Positions 10,638 to 22,579 of a stretch of DNA of 64,000 bases are shown one piece after another (positions within the stretch are counted from its first letter, which is position 1; every line of letters begins with the position of its first letter). Source of the stretch: Fallopia convolvulus (Eukaryota > Streptophyta > Magnoliopsida > Caryophyllales > Polygonaceae); the NCBI GenBank assembly GCA_964016875.1, contig OZ024729.1, positions 20,356,494-20,420,493 on the forward strand, written 5' to 3'. The notes beneath the pieces are model-generated. The model saw only the letters and a list, made by a program, of their open reading frames with translations, searched no databases and had not been told where the DNA came from. The position numbers and the translations under genes were made by a program.

Positions 10638-12824
10638 ATGCCATCTCGTTCTTCCCAGAGAACTCTTGAGATTGACTACTACAACGAACCTGAGAGGTCC
10701 TTTCATAGACGTTTGAGAGAACAACGAGCAATGCGCGACGCTGAGACTCTTGCTCAACAAATGGAGGAACTCTGCACGCAGATGCAGCGCTTGCAAGCGG
10801 ACCGAGATGCTCAGGCTGCCAATGCGCGGCGGGCTCAGGCGCAACTGAACGCTATCCCAAGGAATGCCAAGCAATACATGCACCCAGAACTAAGAGTGCC
10901 CGAATCGACGATAGTGCTCCCGGAGATCGACCGCACTTTTGAGATTAAATCTCACTTCATATCCTTAATCAAGCGTTCTCAATTTGAGGGGAAACCCACT
11001 GAATGCCCAATGGAGCATATTGCTGCTGACCGTGTCTCATTTGAATATGTTCTCTTGAAGGCGTTTAAGTGGTCTCTTACAGGAAAAGCTTTAAATTGGT
11101 TAGAGAGTTTGCCACCGAGGTCTATTACAACGTGGAAGGCTTTGCATGATCTATTCATGACCAAGTTCTTTCCACCGGTAAAAACAACGGAGCTTAGGAA
11201 GCGCATCACCTCCTACCATCAACTCCCCAATGAGATGCTTGTGGAAACATGGGAACGATTTCAAGAGCTTCTACGCCAATGCCCTACTCATGGGCAACCT
11301 CCCTATGTTCTCCAAGAGATCTTCTTTCAAGGCATTAATGCGGCTACCAAAGATCGCATTAACCTTCACACGGATTGTGGGTTCATTGAGATGGATCCCG
11401 ATCAAGCTTGGGCGTTATTGAATAAGCTAACCAACTATGATGCCATGTATGGAACCCAACAATCTAAGCCCACAGAGAGGAAGTTGTATGAATCACAATC
11501 TGAGGTGGTTGATCGGGATGTGAAGTTCCAATTCATGCAAGATGAGATCAATCGTCTGAAAAAGCAAGTAAGTTACTTTAAATCTTCTTCATCTTGTCAA
11601 GAATGCGGGTCTTCCGCCCATACTACTTCCAATTGCACTAACTTGCAGCAAGTGAGAGCCGCTGAGGCTTATGAGGAGGCGAACTACATGAGAGGTTCCT
11701 TTAGGAATCAAAATAATTATGCAGGGAGGAACAATACTCAACCGTCTTGGGGCAATCCAAATTATGACCAATACAAGCAACCCCCTCAACAAGAGCAATG
11801 TTCACCTCCCTATCGTCCTCCGAGCTATCAAGAGCCACCATCATGGGTGCAAGGGCTGCAAGAAGGAATCAATGGCGTCCGAATCGAGATCAACGGAGTC
11901 CAGAACGGGATCAACGAAGTACGAGCTGAGCTTACCACACAAATGAAAGGTGTTCATGCTAGGTTGGGAGAATTTGATTCATGGAGGAAGAACGTCGATT
12001 CCCAACTTAGACAACTAGCTACTCAAATCCCGAGACCTCACGGACAACTCCCGGGCCGTCCCGAAGAGAATCCTAGAAGACAAGCAAGCAATGGGGAAGT
12101 CCGAGCCATGCACCTAAGGAGTGGCAAGGCGTTGCCCGAGCCAACCGAGCATAAGGAGAAGGAGCAAGCCTCAGGACCGACCCCTTCAGGGTCGAGCACG
12201 ACCCCCACAGAGATTGGACCTCTCAGGACCGACCATGTCACAATTCCAGTAGGGTCGTGCAAGACCCCCTTAGGGTCGTGCACGACCCCCTTGAGGGTCG
12301 TTCCTGAAGGTGATAATAATAAGGAAGAAGAGGTGATCGACCCTCCAGGGGTCGAGCTTGACCACCCTTCGCCAGGTAAGTCTTCTAACCCTTCTCGTTC
12401 CATTCAATCTCCATCTAAAGTACTTCCTTTCCCTTCTAAGAAACCTAAAGACTCAACGGAAGGTAAATTCAAGCGCTTTGTTAAGTTGCTTCAAGGCTTA
12501 AATCTTTCCATTCCTTTTGCTGAGGCTTTGAATGAAATGCCTGCCTATACTAAATTCTTGAAGGAGATCTTATCTAGAAAGCGATCCATGTCGGAATTAA
12601 CAAATGAAGTGAGATCGTTGGAGCTTCCCGAGAAGCTAGGCGACCCAGGTAAGTTTGCTATTACAATTGGTATTGGAGCTTACCGTTTCAAAGCTTTGTG
12701 TGATCTAGGTGCTAGTACGAGTCTGCTTCCACTTTCAATTTGGTCCAAGACCAACATGGGGCCCTTAGTACCGGTGAACATGAGGCTATACATGGCGGAT
12801 GGGTCGTGTGTCAAGCCAACATGA
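10638..12824 (+). pseudogene. E2 gag and start of protease
   Basis: The likely start is MPSRSSQRTLE at 10638; an in-frame upstream ATG at 10545 adds a hydrophobic leader not seen at the corresponding start in E3 and is less likely. Domains: coiled-coil-like N terminus (residues 20-75), gag core (about 100-260), zinc knuckle CQECGSSAHTTSNC (about 11599-11640), a proline/glutamine-rich tail, then the aspartic protease start with LCDLGASTSLLP (about 12700-12735). The tail at 12173-12365 is made of GGGTCG/CGACCC palindromes. A 30-bp in-frame deletion relative to E3 falls in the gag core near 11020. The frame ends at a TGA (12822) inside protease where E3 has Gly. Confidence 0.88.
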
Positions 12825-13961
12825 GTGGTGGATGATTTCCCGGTTCAAGTTGGGAAGTTCTTTGTGCCCAATGATTTCATAGTAATGGAGATGCCTGAGG
12901 ATCCCGTGGTGTCCATTATTCTCGGACGGCCATTCTTAGCCACAGCGGGAGCAATCATAGATGTCAAGAACGGTCTTCTCACATTCAACATTGGAGAGGA
13001 GGTGGTTGAGTTTCGGTTCAACCCCACAATGAAGGAGTCAAATCAGGAGGAAGTCAAGATGCTATACACCCGCTCTGACTACATTGAGTGCAAAAACCCA
13101 ACGGAGAAATTCTTGGCTTGGGATCCTCTACCACATGATCTTAGGGTCTCAGGACCGACCCTCCAAGGGGCGTGCACGACCCTTCTGGACGAAGGTGAGG
13201 AGCAATGCCTTGTCTTGGAGGCACTCAAAGCGAAGCTTGAGGAGGAAGTTAGCTTGCCCGAACCCACTCTCGAGCTTAAGGAGCTCCCCGACTCCCTGAG
13301 GTACGCTTTTCTTGGTCCTAATTCTACTCTTCCCGTTATTATTAATGCTAACTTGAGTATGGAAGAAGAGAATAAATTGCTTGATGTGCTTAGGACCCAT
13401 AGGAAAGCCATAGGGTATTCATTAGAGGATCTTAGTGGTATTTCACCCTCTTTGTGCATGCATAGAATTTATATGGAGGATGATCATAAACCCACTATTG
13501 AGCATCAACGTAGGCTAAACCCTAACATGAAAGAGGTAGTGAAAAAGGAAATTCTTAGGATGCTAGATGCCGGTATCATATTTCCTATCTCCGATAGTAA
13601 ATGGGTTAGCCCCGTACATGTGGTTCCAAAAAAAGGGGGAATGACGGTGGTTGAAAATGAAAAAGGGGAGTTGATTCCAACTAGGACCAGCACTAAGTGG
13701 AGAATGTGCATAGACTATAGGAAGCTTAATAGTGCCACTAGGAAGGATCACTTTCCACTCCCCTTCATTGACCAAGTCCTAGAACGCTTAGCCCAACACG
13801 ATTACTTTTGCTATTTGGATGGCTATAGTGGTTTTTGGCAGATTCCCATTCACCCCGATGATCAGGAGAAGACGACATTACTTGTCCTTATGGGACGTTT
13901 GCATATAGGAGGATGCCTTTTGGGTTATGCAACGCCCCGGCCACCTTTCAACGATGTATGA
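12825..13961 (+). pseudogene. E2 protease end and N-terminal reverse transcriptase
   Basis: In the same frame as gag after the nonsense codon. The protease flap and C-terminal part (IILGRPFLATAGAIIDV) is followed by a linker of about 100 residues holding one palindrome cluster (13147-13185), then RT: HQRRLNPNMKEVVKKE, WVSPVHVVPKKGG, WRMCIDYRKLN and YFCYLDGYSGFWQIPI. A one-base deletion near 13878 shifts the frame just before the [13 protein letters not shown] block. RT copies genomic RNA to DNA in the cytoplasmic particle; this copy cannot do so as read. Confidence 0.9.
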
Positions 13962-15115
13962 TGGCCATCTTCTCCGACATGATTGAAGAAATAGTGGAGG
14001 TATTTATGGATGATTTTTCAGTTTATGGTTCCACTTTCGATTCATGTCTTGCTAATCTTTCTAGAGTCCTTAAAAGATGTGAGGAGACTAACCTTGTGCT
14101 TAATTGGGAAAAGTGTCATTTCATGGTTAGAGAAGGAATTGTTTTAGGACATCTAGTGTCTAAACGCGGGATTGAGGTGGACAAGGCAAAAATTGAGCTT
14201 ATTGAGAAATTGCCCCCTCCATCCTCCGTTAAAGACGTTAGGAGCTTTTTGGGGCATGCGGGTTTCTATAGACGCTTTATTCAAGACTTTTCTAAGATTG
14301 CTAAACCATTGACTAACCTACTAATGAAAGATGTAGTGTTTAGCATGTCTCCAGATTGTCTTGAAGCGTTTTACAGGTTGAGGAAAGCCCTTGTGACGGC
14401 CCCTATCATGCAATCACCGGATTGGTCACTTCCCTTCGAGATCATGGGTGATGCTAGTGACTATGCCATAGGAGCGGTTCTTGGGCAGCGGAAGGACAAG
14501 AAGCTCCATGCCATCTACTATGCAAGTAAGACGCTCGATGAAGCCCAGAGTAAGTACACTACGACCGAGAAAGAGTTTCTCGCCGTGGTGTTTGCTTTTG
14601 AAAAATTTCGCTCTTACTTAGTAGGTTCTAAGGTGATTGTTTATACTGACCATGCTGAGGTTAGATTTTTAATGGCGAAAAAAGACGCCAAGCCTAGGTT
14701 GCTTCGTTGGATGCTCTTATTGCAGGAATTCGATCACGAAATCCGAGATAAGAAGGGAGCGGAGAACTTAGTGGCGGATCACCTATCAAGACTACCCCTT
14801 GAGCATATTCAGGAGTCCGGCGGATCAATTCCCATCAATGATACACGCCCCGATGAGACTCTTTTTCAAAGCAACAATAAGCCCCATGGAGACAAGGCTA
14901 GTGAAGAAGTGGAGGCCTCAGGACCGACCCTGCCAGGGTCGTGCACGACCCCCTTAGGGTCGAGCACGACCCTTTCCCTGGGTCGAGCAGGTAAGTTCTC
15001 TTCCCCTTTCTCGGTTCTTTCGAGTTCTAATAATCTACCATGCTTATCTTCACCCCCGTTCTTCTATTCTTGCTATACATGGGTCAAAGACCCCTTGGTT
15101 TGCGGATTTTGCTAA
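13913..15115 (+). pseudogene. E2 reverse transcriptase C-terminus and RNase H
   Basis: Starts at the [16 protein letters not shown] block. The catalytic box is FMDDFSVYG (the Athila form of YMDD), about 14005-14030. RNase H follows with [49 protein letters not shown] and VADHLSRLP. The Asp-Glu-Asp set is present. A palindrome cluster at 14917-14990 forms the linker after RNase H. The frame is lost near 15040, before integrase. Within 13913-15115 the catalytic blocks look intact. Confidence 0.92.
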
Positions 15116-15134
15116 CTATATTGTAGGAGGCTAG

Positions 15135-16385
15135 ATTCCGCCGGATTTAACCCCTCAAGCCAAGAAGAAATTTCTCCACGACGTCAAGCAATATTATTGG
15201 GATGATCCTTACTTGTTCAAGCAAGGAAGTGATCACATCTTTCGACGTTGTATTCCGGATGATGAGATTGAGAGCGTCATTCGCCATTGCCACACTCTTC
15301 CAACAGGAGGCCATGCAAAAGGATTCAAGACCACGGAAAAGATTCTTCAAAGTGGCTTGTATTGGCCAACGCTTTTTAAAGATGTACATGAGTTTGTGAC
15401 AAGGTGTGATGAATGCCAGCATTCCGGAAACATTACTTGGAGGAATGAGAACCCGCTCACTAGTATCCTAGAAGTTGAGCTTTTTGATGTATGGGGTATA
15501 GACTTTATGGGACCCTTCCCTTCATCGGGTCCTTATAAGTACATCCTTGTAGCAGTTGATTATGTCTCCAAGTGGGTGGAGGCCATTGCCACAAGAACAA
15601 ATGATGCTCGGGTGGTTGCTAAGTTCATGAAATCAACCATCTTTCCCCGTTTTGGAGTCCCCCGAGTTCTTATAAGTGATGGTGGCTCACACTTTATTGA
15701 GAAAAGCTTTGAAGCTCTTTTGACCAAGTATGGGGTCTCTCACCGGGTAGCAACGCCTTATCATCCTCAAACAAGTGGTCAAGTGGAGGTTTCAAATCGT
15801 CAAATCAAGAGCATCTTGGAGAAGACGGTATCCCGATCAAGAAAAGATTGGTCTTCAAAGCTTGATGATGCACTCTGGGCATACCGCACCGCTTATAAGA
15901 CGCCACTCCGCACCACTCCTTACAATTTGGTGTATGGCAAGTCATGTCACTTGCCCGTCGAGCTTGAACATAAAGCTTTATGGGCTCTCAAGGAGCTCAA
16001 CATGGATCTCGATGCGGCCGGAGCAAAACGCTTCATGGACTTGCAAGAATTGGAAGAATTGAGGCTCATGGCGTATGAGAATGCTAAGATCTACAAGGAG
16101 AGAACCAAAAAGTGGCATGACAAGAAGCTTGTTCCAAAACTCTTCAAAGCCGGTGATCAAGTACTCCTTTTCAACTCTAGGCTCCGACTCTTCCCCGGAA
16201 AGCTAAAGACAAGATGGAGTGGACCATTCACGGTTCACCACATTTATCTACATGGGGCGGTTGACCTTATCGATGAGAACGGAGCGATTTTCAAAGTCAA
16301 CGGGCACCGCTTGAAGAAGTACTATGCAACGGTGGAACCTAATCATGAAATCCGAGCCACATGGGCTCTCACCACCTCGGACTGA
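15135..16385 (+). pseudogene. E2 integrase
   Basis: The open frame starts after an in-frame TAG at 15132. The HHCC zinc-binding region runs over [10 protein letters not shown] through RCDECQHSG (about 15280-15425). The DDE core has Asp in [10 protein letters not shown] (about 15500), Asp in [10 protein letters not shown] (about 15678) and Glu in [14 protein letters not shown] (about 15785). The C-terminal part includes [21 protein letters not shown], the GPY/F-type module (about 16165-16230). It ends at TGA, 16383-16385. Integrase inserts the cDNA into the nuclear genome; the visible domains are complete, but the upstream stop and frameshift separate it from RNase H. Confidence 0.92.
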
Positions 16386-18233
16386 GCTCAGGTAATTTGT
16401 CAAGCTAATGACGTTAAACAAGCGCTTTCGGGAGGCAACCCGCTCTTTAGTTAGTTTTAGTATTTTTATTTTTATTTTATTTTATTTTTAGATTAGGTTC
16501 TTTTTCTAAACCTTCCTTAGACTAGGATAGAATACTTTTGTTTGGAATAGAATTTTGTGGGATTTTTGCAGGGTCCTAAGCTTCAACCACTCCATCTTCA
16601 CCATGATGAGCTCCATCTTCTTTCCAAGCTTCAAGAGTTCTTTGTGAGTTTCTTCTTCCTATCTCTTTACTTTGTCATATATTTTTATGCATGAGGACAT
16701 TGCATGATTTAAGTATGGGGTAGGGGAAGAAGAAATCTCACATGTGTTGTACATAATTGAGTCTTTTTGTGTTAGCTTTGTTTGCTTGTTTGTTAGTTTG
16801 TTTTGTTAAGAAAAAAAAGCTTTGAAAAAATTGAATTTTTTTTGAAAAATGTCGAAAATCCAAAAATATTTGCTTCTTTGTTTTAGGATAGAAGAATGCT
16901 CCATCTTAGATGTCCTATGATGAGAACTAATTTTCATGCTTATCATATAATTCCTTTGGCATATTTGGATAGTATAACCTAAGTCTTGAGAAATTGCTTT
17001 TGATTGTGAAAATTGACTTGTGATGAAATTGAGCATATGTGTCTTGAGTAGAAGTAGTTGCAATCCAACAAAATTTTTACCTAGTGAGGAATTTTGGCCT
17101 TATAGGGAGAACATAAAAAATCCCTCTTCTTTTCTTGTGTGATTTGCTCTCTTTGTGCATCTATCTCTTGTTATTGATATGGTTATCTATTTCTTGAAGC
17201 CGCTATGAGATCGTTCATGCATGTTAATTATGATTAAGAACTTATTTTTCATAAGCCACTTTTTATCCTCTTTTTTGCCTACCTTTACATTATCCTCTTT
17301 TTGAAGCCAAGTTGAGCCTTAAGCCTCTTATTTTTAGCTCCACAAAATTATTCTCTAGCCGAAATAAGCTTGACCCTATCCGGGGATTAGGACTTAGTAT
17401 TGGTTGGTTTGTGATGATTTTGTTGAGTGAGTTGTTTGGTTCAAATGTGGGGTAATTATGGGTTGGGAAAAGTTTAAAAAAATCTTGCAGTTTGTTATGT
17501 AAAAGGAGTTTGGTTCCCTGAATGCACTTGCAAAGAAAGAAAGAAAGAAAATCGGCCGATCTCCCATAAAAAAAATGAAAATCATAAGGGAAGAAAAGAA
17601 AGAAAGCAAAGTGTTGAAAGTGAATAATGTGCATGAGCCAAATTTCCTTAGTGTTTGTATGCAAGATTAAGTTGGGATAATGGGTGAGTGAAAAGAAAAA
17701 GTGCTTAAAGATAAGAGTGAGTTTGGTTATATTTTGAGAGTTTTTGGAGATGTGAGTTTTTAGGAGTCTTTGATTCCCGGATTTTATTAGCACCACATGA
17801 CCAAAATATTTCCACGCCCTATTGTATTTACCAAGCCCCATTAGAACCCGGTCGAATGGACACTTCTATGAAGTTTTTCATTGAGCCTAAGTTCTTATGA
17901 TGATTGATGTGTTTTGACTTCTCTAGGTAGAGAGATTGGTGATATAAGTCTCAATGATAAAGTTGATGTTGCATAAAGATTGAGTTGAGAGTTGATATTT
18001 ATAAGCCTAAACACATGAGAGATGAGTGAAACACATTAAAATCCTTTGTGAGGTTGGATTGTGATTACCTATGCTTGAGACTCAAACATATGTGATGACG
18101 TTAAAATTACTTGTCTAGTTTTTCACTTGTGTTTAAAATGTTTTGACAAAGGCTATGCTTGAAGATTATGTTATTGGTCTTGATTTTGTATGATTATTGC
18201 TTGAGGACAAGCAAGTCTAAGTATGGGTTATTT
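16386..18233 (+). other. E2 3' non-coding region with two PPT-like sites
   Basis: No ORF of note; the minus-strand open frame at 17290-17841 is AT-rich and shows no domain. A purine-rich motif TTAAGTATGGGGTAGGGG lies near 16708 and a similar TCTAAGTATGGG ends the region next to the 3' LTR (18216-18228). Between them, blocks such as AGCTTGACCCTATCCGGGGA (about 17368) and TTTGATTCCCGGAT (about 17768) recur in E3. The env-position ORF of E3 has no counterpart here. Confidence 0.75.
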
Positions 18234-19606
18234 TGATATCCGCTTTTTAGGTAGATTTTTAGTGTCTAGAAAGATTAGATTGAGTTGGTTTTAGCACTAG
18301 AATTTTATGTTTTTGAGTCTTTTTGCTTTAGTTTTCGTATTTCCTTGAGATTCGGAAGCTACGCACCTTTTGTTTCTTTTTGTAGGAGTTTTGGAGCTTG
18401 GAAGAAGAGTTTGGAGCATTGCAAGAGAAGATGAAGATTAAGCGCTCAAGTAAAGTTATTGAAGATCAAGTTTGAGCTTGGAAAGAGATAGAGAAATTCG
18501 TTACAAGAACATAGGAAAAAGAATCGAGTCAAACGGAGTTGTAACGAATCTTCTACGAAAGTTTTACTCAAGGTTGTTCGAACAAGCCCTCAGGAACGAC
18601 CCTATGAGGGTCGTGCACGACCCTATCAAGGTCGTGCTAGACCCACGGAGATTACCAAGCCTCAGGAACGACCCCTAGGGGGGTCGTGCACGACCCACTT
18701 TGGGTCGTGCATGGCGTCGACTCTCCCTTATTCCGAGATCTTTATGGATATATTCTATCTTTTATTTTAGGAAGTAGTTTTATCTTGTTTCCTAGTTTAA
18801 TTAGGGCTCCTTTTCCTCTATAAAAAGGGGGGCTCTCTCTATTTTTTAGAATTCGTTCTGGGAGGAGATTAAGAGGAAGACTTGGAGGACAAGTTGGAGA
18901 AATTTGTAAGACATCTTTGTTTTTATTTGAATTTTCGGTTTGTTTCCATGATCATGTCTTCTTCTTTCTTTTCTATGAGTGAGTGGTTTTCTTAGATTCT
19001 AGGGTTGGGTGAAAACCCAACACAATCATGCATGTCTAAACTTGAATTCATGACTTGAATGCTTGAAGATCATATCTATCTATCTTGTGCTTAAATCCTT
19101 TGCGAAAGTTGAGGCATGTCTTGCAATTAACCTAAAAGCGAAAGTGTAAAGTTGATTGTTTTGACTAGTTCTAATAGGATTATTTGCGACAGTTGATATT
19201 CCTAGGTTGAAGGATAGATAGAGAGTTGTTTAATTTGTGACAGTTGATTGAATAACTTGAATTGTTTACGATAGTTGACTTTTCTATGATCTAGATTGCA
19301 TGATAGTTGTGAATTCCTGTTGAAAGCATGTGTGATTGATGTTGTGGTAGCCCTAGCCCTAGGATTGCCTTCTTATATTGATTAAAACTTATTGAATTGC
19401 ATCGATCTCGCCCTCACCAAGGTCGTGCTCGAGCCTAGCCCCTTTGTTTGTGTTCGTGTTTGTCTGTGCCCCTTCGTGTTTATTTTGCTTTTCTTAGTTT
19501 ATCAACTAATCTTTGGCCCTAATCTCATTCCCGTGGACGAACCTGACTCCGCTATACTCAGCGGGGTCTTGAATATAAATTTATTTGTTCAAGAAACCCT
19601 TCAACA
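18234..19606 (+). repeat. E2 3' LTR
   Basis: A full-length 1373-bp LTR, TGATATCC...TTCAACA. It is the intact reference for the rearranged 5' copy. Perfect GGGTCGTGCACGACCC palindromes lie at 18608-18623 and 18681-18696, with a degenerate one near 19410-19435 in U5. A TATA box (TATAAAAA) is near 18819. Confidence 0.93.
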
Positions 19607-19611
19607 TCCAC

Positions 19612-21312
19612 CCGATGCAAGGGGCATTCGTCCAGAACCGGAGTATCCACGATAATACACTCATTGCGCATGAAATTTTCCACTCCGCAACAAACGTGGG
19701 TGGGAGGGTTGGATTGCAATCAAACTTGATATGGAAAAAGCCTATGATCGGGTCAGTTGGGAATTTCTGACCGATATTCTCCACAAATTCGGCTTTCACG
19801 ATAAATTAGTGGGTTGGATCCGAGAATGTGTTGAAACAGTCTCATTCTCTGTCCTAGTCAACAACAGACCAACAGAACAATTCTACCCCCAACGGGGCCT
19901 CAGGCAGGGAGACCCCCTATCGCCATACTTATTCATTATTGCCGTCGAGATTCTGGCAAGACAGCTCCACCTTAGGAGTACCAACCCAAAAAGTGGCATC
20001 GTGATCCAAATCTCGAGAAATGGAACAAAAATCCCTTTCCTGGTCTTCGCAGATGATATCATCATCTTTGCTAAAGCCAATAGCCATGCCTGCAAAAATA
20101 TTAAGGACATTATCGATTACTACTCTCAAAACTCTGGCTAGAAAGTCGACTTCCATAAATCCGCGTTCTAAGTTACCAAAAACACAAACAACAACACAAA
20201 GGAGCAGATAAAACAAATTCTCCAAATAGCAAACACATTTGCTTTGGACAAATATCTAGGATGCCCGATAATTAACGGGAGAGTAACACAAAACACCTTT
20301 AAGCCCATAGTATTGCGCACCAGATCCCAATTAACAAAATGGAAAGCAAACGCCCTATATCAAGAGGGGCGAAAAACCCTAATCAAAGCAAACCTCTCAG
20401 CACAACCAAACTATATAATGCAATTGTTCTTGCTACCACAATCAACCTTGAAAGAACTAGACGATATTAACAAAAATTTCTTCTAAAATAAGGAAAACAA
20501 CTGCAAACCGCTAATCAGCTGGAATTCCGTTTATCGCCCTCCCGCTCACGGGGGGTTGGGAATCGCCAAGGCGGCCGAAATGAATCAAGCTCTCCAAATG
20601 AAAGTACTTTGGAAAATCCTAGCAGAACCAAACAATCTCTGGGTCAAAATAGTGACTGAAAAATACCTCAAAACGGAAAGTATCCTAAGCTATAAGAAAA
20701 ACCAGAACACATCATGGCAGTGGTCCAAGCTATTTGGCATCAAGGGGCTCATATGGCAAGTGGGGCGGCAAAACCATCCGCTTTTGGAAAGACAATTGGA
20801 CCGGCAATGGTCCCCTCAACCCACAAACCGAGGTAGAAACCCTCATTAATTGAGAGGAGCATATTGAGGCGTACCTCCGTGAGGATAACTCATGGAACAT
20901 TGAAAAGTTGAGTGAGGTAGTTAATCAAGATGACCTCGAAAGAATTTCCAAAATTATCAACCCCATCAATAAAATATTGGGCAGACTGTACTGGCAACCA
21001 AGTAAAAATGGTTGGTACTCCACCCACTCGACCATGTAGTGGCTCCACCAATCCAAAGGTGAACCTAAGATTAACCTAGAATGGATTAACCAGCTAAACA
21101 TTCCTCCCAAAATGAAGAATTTCCTATGGAAAGTGGCTCGAAACGGCCTACCTACTAAAACAAGGCTTGTGGCGAACCATATTCTAGTACCACAAGGTTG
21201 TGAAGCGTGTAACAACCAGGTTGAAGACACAAACCACATCTTAATTTCATGCCTCCTGACAAGGGCAACCCTTAATTCCATAAACCCAAAACTCTGTAGG
21301 ATTACTGACTAG
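19612..21312 (+). pseudogene. LINE ORF2: reverse transcriptase core and zf-RVT region
   Basis: RT blocks in order: MQGAFVQNRSIHDN, DMEKAYDRVSWEF (frameshift nearby at 19725), RGLRQGDPLSPYLF and the catalytic PFLVFADDIIIF (FADD at about 20045). Downstream come YLGCPIINGR, HGGLGIAKA and the zinc-binding RT-associated region NFLWKVARNGLPTKTRLV with a Cys-x2-Cys...His-x3...Cys pattern (21110-21255). At least two frameshifts and nonsense codons at 20140, 20484, 20851 and 21310 break the frame. Several of these stops fall where Trp or Gln is expected. Confidence 0.85.
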
Positions 21313-21560
21313 ATATCCCTGGACAGCAAAAAGCCACATCAGGTCCTGGAGGAAATTAAGAAAATGTTAACCAAAGAGGAAATGGAAATCCTTATAAACA
21401 CCTGGTGGAGTCTATGGTTCGCCAGAAATAAGAGAGTTTTTTATAGCAACAACAGAACAAACTTGGCCAATGCCGATAACATTGTTGAATATTCCCGAAA
21501 CCAGATTAAAGAATGGAAACTTGCAGGGGCCTTTGACTCCCCCGATCCACCACTCACACT

Positions 21561-22079
21561 GTGGGAGGTGTAGCAAGAAGAAAGCATAAGATATGGGTAA
21601 AACCCAAGAGGGACTATATTAAATTGAATTTTGATGGTGCAATAAATGCAGATGGCGTGGCTTCGTTCGGGTTCATTCTCAGGGACTCGTGTGCCTCTCC
21701 CATCCATATTGACGGGGGACTGATTGGTCGACAATCTGTTCTAATCTCCGACACCATCGCCTTGCGCCAGGGACTTCTCGAGGCCACCAGACGTGGCTAT
21801 CCCCGGATTCAGATTGAAGGTGATAACTTGCAGCTGGTCAAGGCCATACTCGGTGACTGGCGCTGCCCGTGGGAGATTGAGTTGTTACATTCGGACATCC
21901 ACTGCTTGCTTGCCCGGTTCCGGGACTAGAGTATCACTCATGTCTATCGGGAGTGCAATTCTGTAGCGGACTTCATCACTGGATCCTTCAGACGTGTCTC
22001 CTCTATCCCGCTTGCAGTTGATCCGTGTTTACTTACTCTCATCCGTCAGGATGCTCTAGGAAGACCACTAGTTTGTTAG
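21561..22079 (+). pseudogene. LINE ORF2: C-terminal RNase H (RVT_3)
   Basis: The segment KLNFDGAINADGVASFGFIL starts an RNase H fold typical of plant L1 elements; later motifs are IQIEGDNLQLV and HVYRECNSVADF. A TAG at 21927 interrupts it where Trp is usual before the last motif; the same frame then runs to TAG 22077-22079, close to the element's A-rich end. RNase H would degrade the RNA of the RNA-DNA hybrid during target-primed reverse transcription. Confidence 0.82.
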
Positions 22080-22579
22080 TGGCCACCCTATTCCTTTCCT
22101 TATATATAAAAAAAATTGTAGTCAAGGTATCTCAAATGTCAAAATGTTATCTATAACTTTTTTTTAGTGGAAAAAATGTTATCTATAACTAAACAAAGAA
22201 GGGACAACTTTTAAAAATAAAAATTTTATTTATTTGAGTTGTTTGTATAAGAAATTTTATTCCTAAACATTTAAAGATTTTTATACTTTGGTAAGATCGA
22301 GTTTACTTTAATTGTTTTTTCTAATGACTTTTTATACCAATTACGTAATTATCATTATCATCAGTATTATTAAATTAAATTCGAAAACATATTTTTAACA
22401 TGCATGTACATAATATAGGCATGGCTTTAGTAAATAATAAGCTAATGTGTGGTAAAAATGCTCATGTAGACTTGATCGATGTTTCTTGCAATGAGCATTA
22501 ATGTGAGCAAAATATCATGGACGATTGAGTTTTGCACACATTGCTAACAAACAACATACTTTTGATGAATATTTAGGAT

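Larger units (their letters stand above)
9363..19606 (+). mobile_element. Complete Athila retrotransposon E2, TSD TCCAC
   Basis: A 10,244-bp element begins TGATATCC and ends TTCAACA, flanked by TCCAC at 9358-9362 and 19607-19611. Order: 5' LTR, gag, protease, RT, RNase H, integrase, 1.85 kb non-coding, 3' LTR. The pol order with integrase last and the RT/RNase H/IN sequence type identify Athila (Ty3/gypsy). The LTRs differ by about 20 substitutions over 1.1 kb by eye plus indels, so the insertion is moderately recent. It is defective: the PBS is lost and the coding frame is broken at several points. It lacks the env-position ORF found in E3. Confidence 0.93.
19607..22112 (+). mobile_element. 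L1-type LINE, 3' part
   Basis: Continues the RT interrupted at 9362 and carries the rest of RT, the zf-RVT region and RNase H. It ends in a short A-rich tail (TATATAAAAAAAATTG, 22100-22115). Together the two parts make about 6.2 kb. No reliable target-site duplication was found. Confidence 0.82.

Noticed and set aside
12173..12365. Regularly repeated palindromes suggested a CRISPR-like array
   Set aside because: Repeats are partly coding, spacing is irregular, there are no unique spacers of constant size, and the context is a plant retrotransposon.
17290..17841. 183-codon open frame on the minus strand in the E2 3' region
   Set aside because: AT-rich composition, no domain, not preserved at the matching place in E3; a chance frame.
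20925..21281. 118-codon minus-strand frame over the LINE
   Set aside because: It is the antisense shadow of the zf-RVT region of LINE ORF2.
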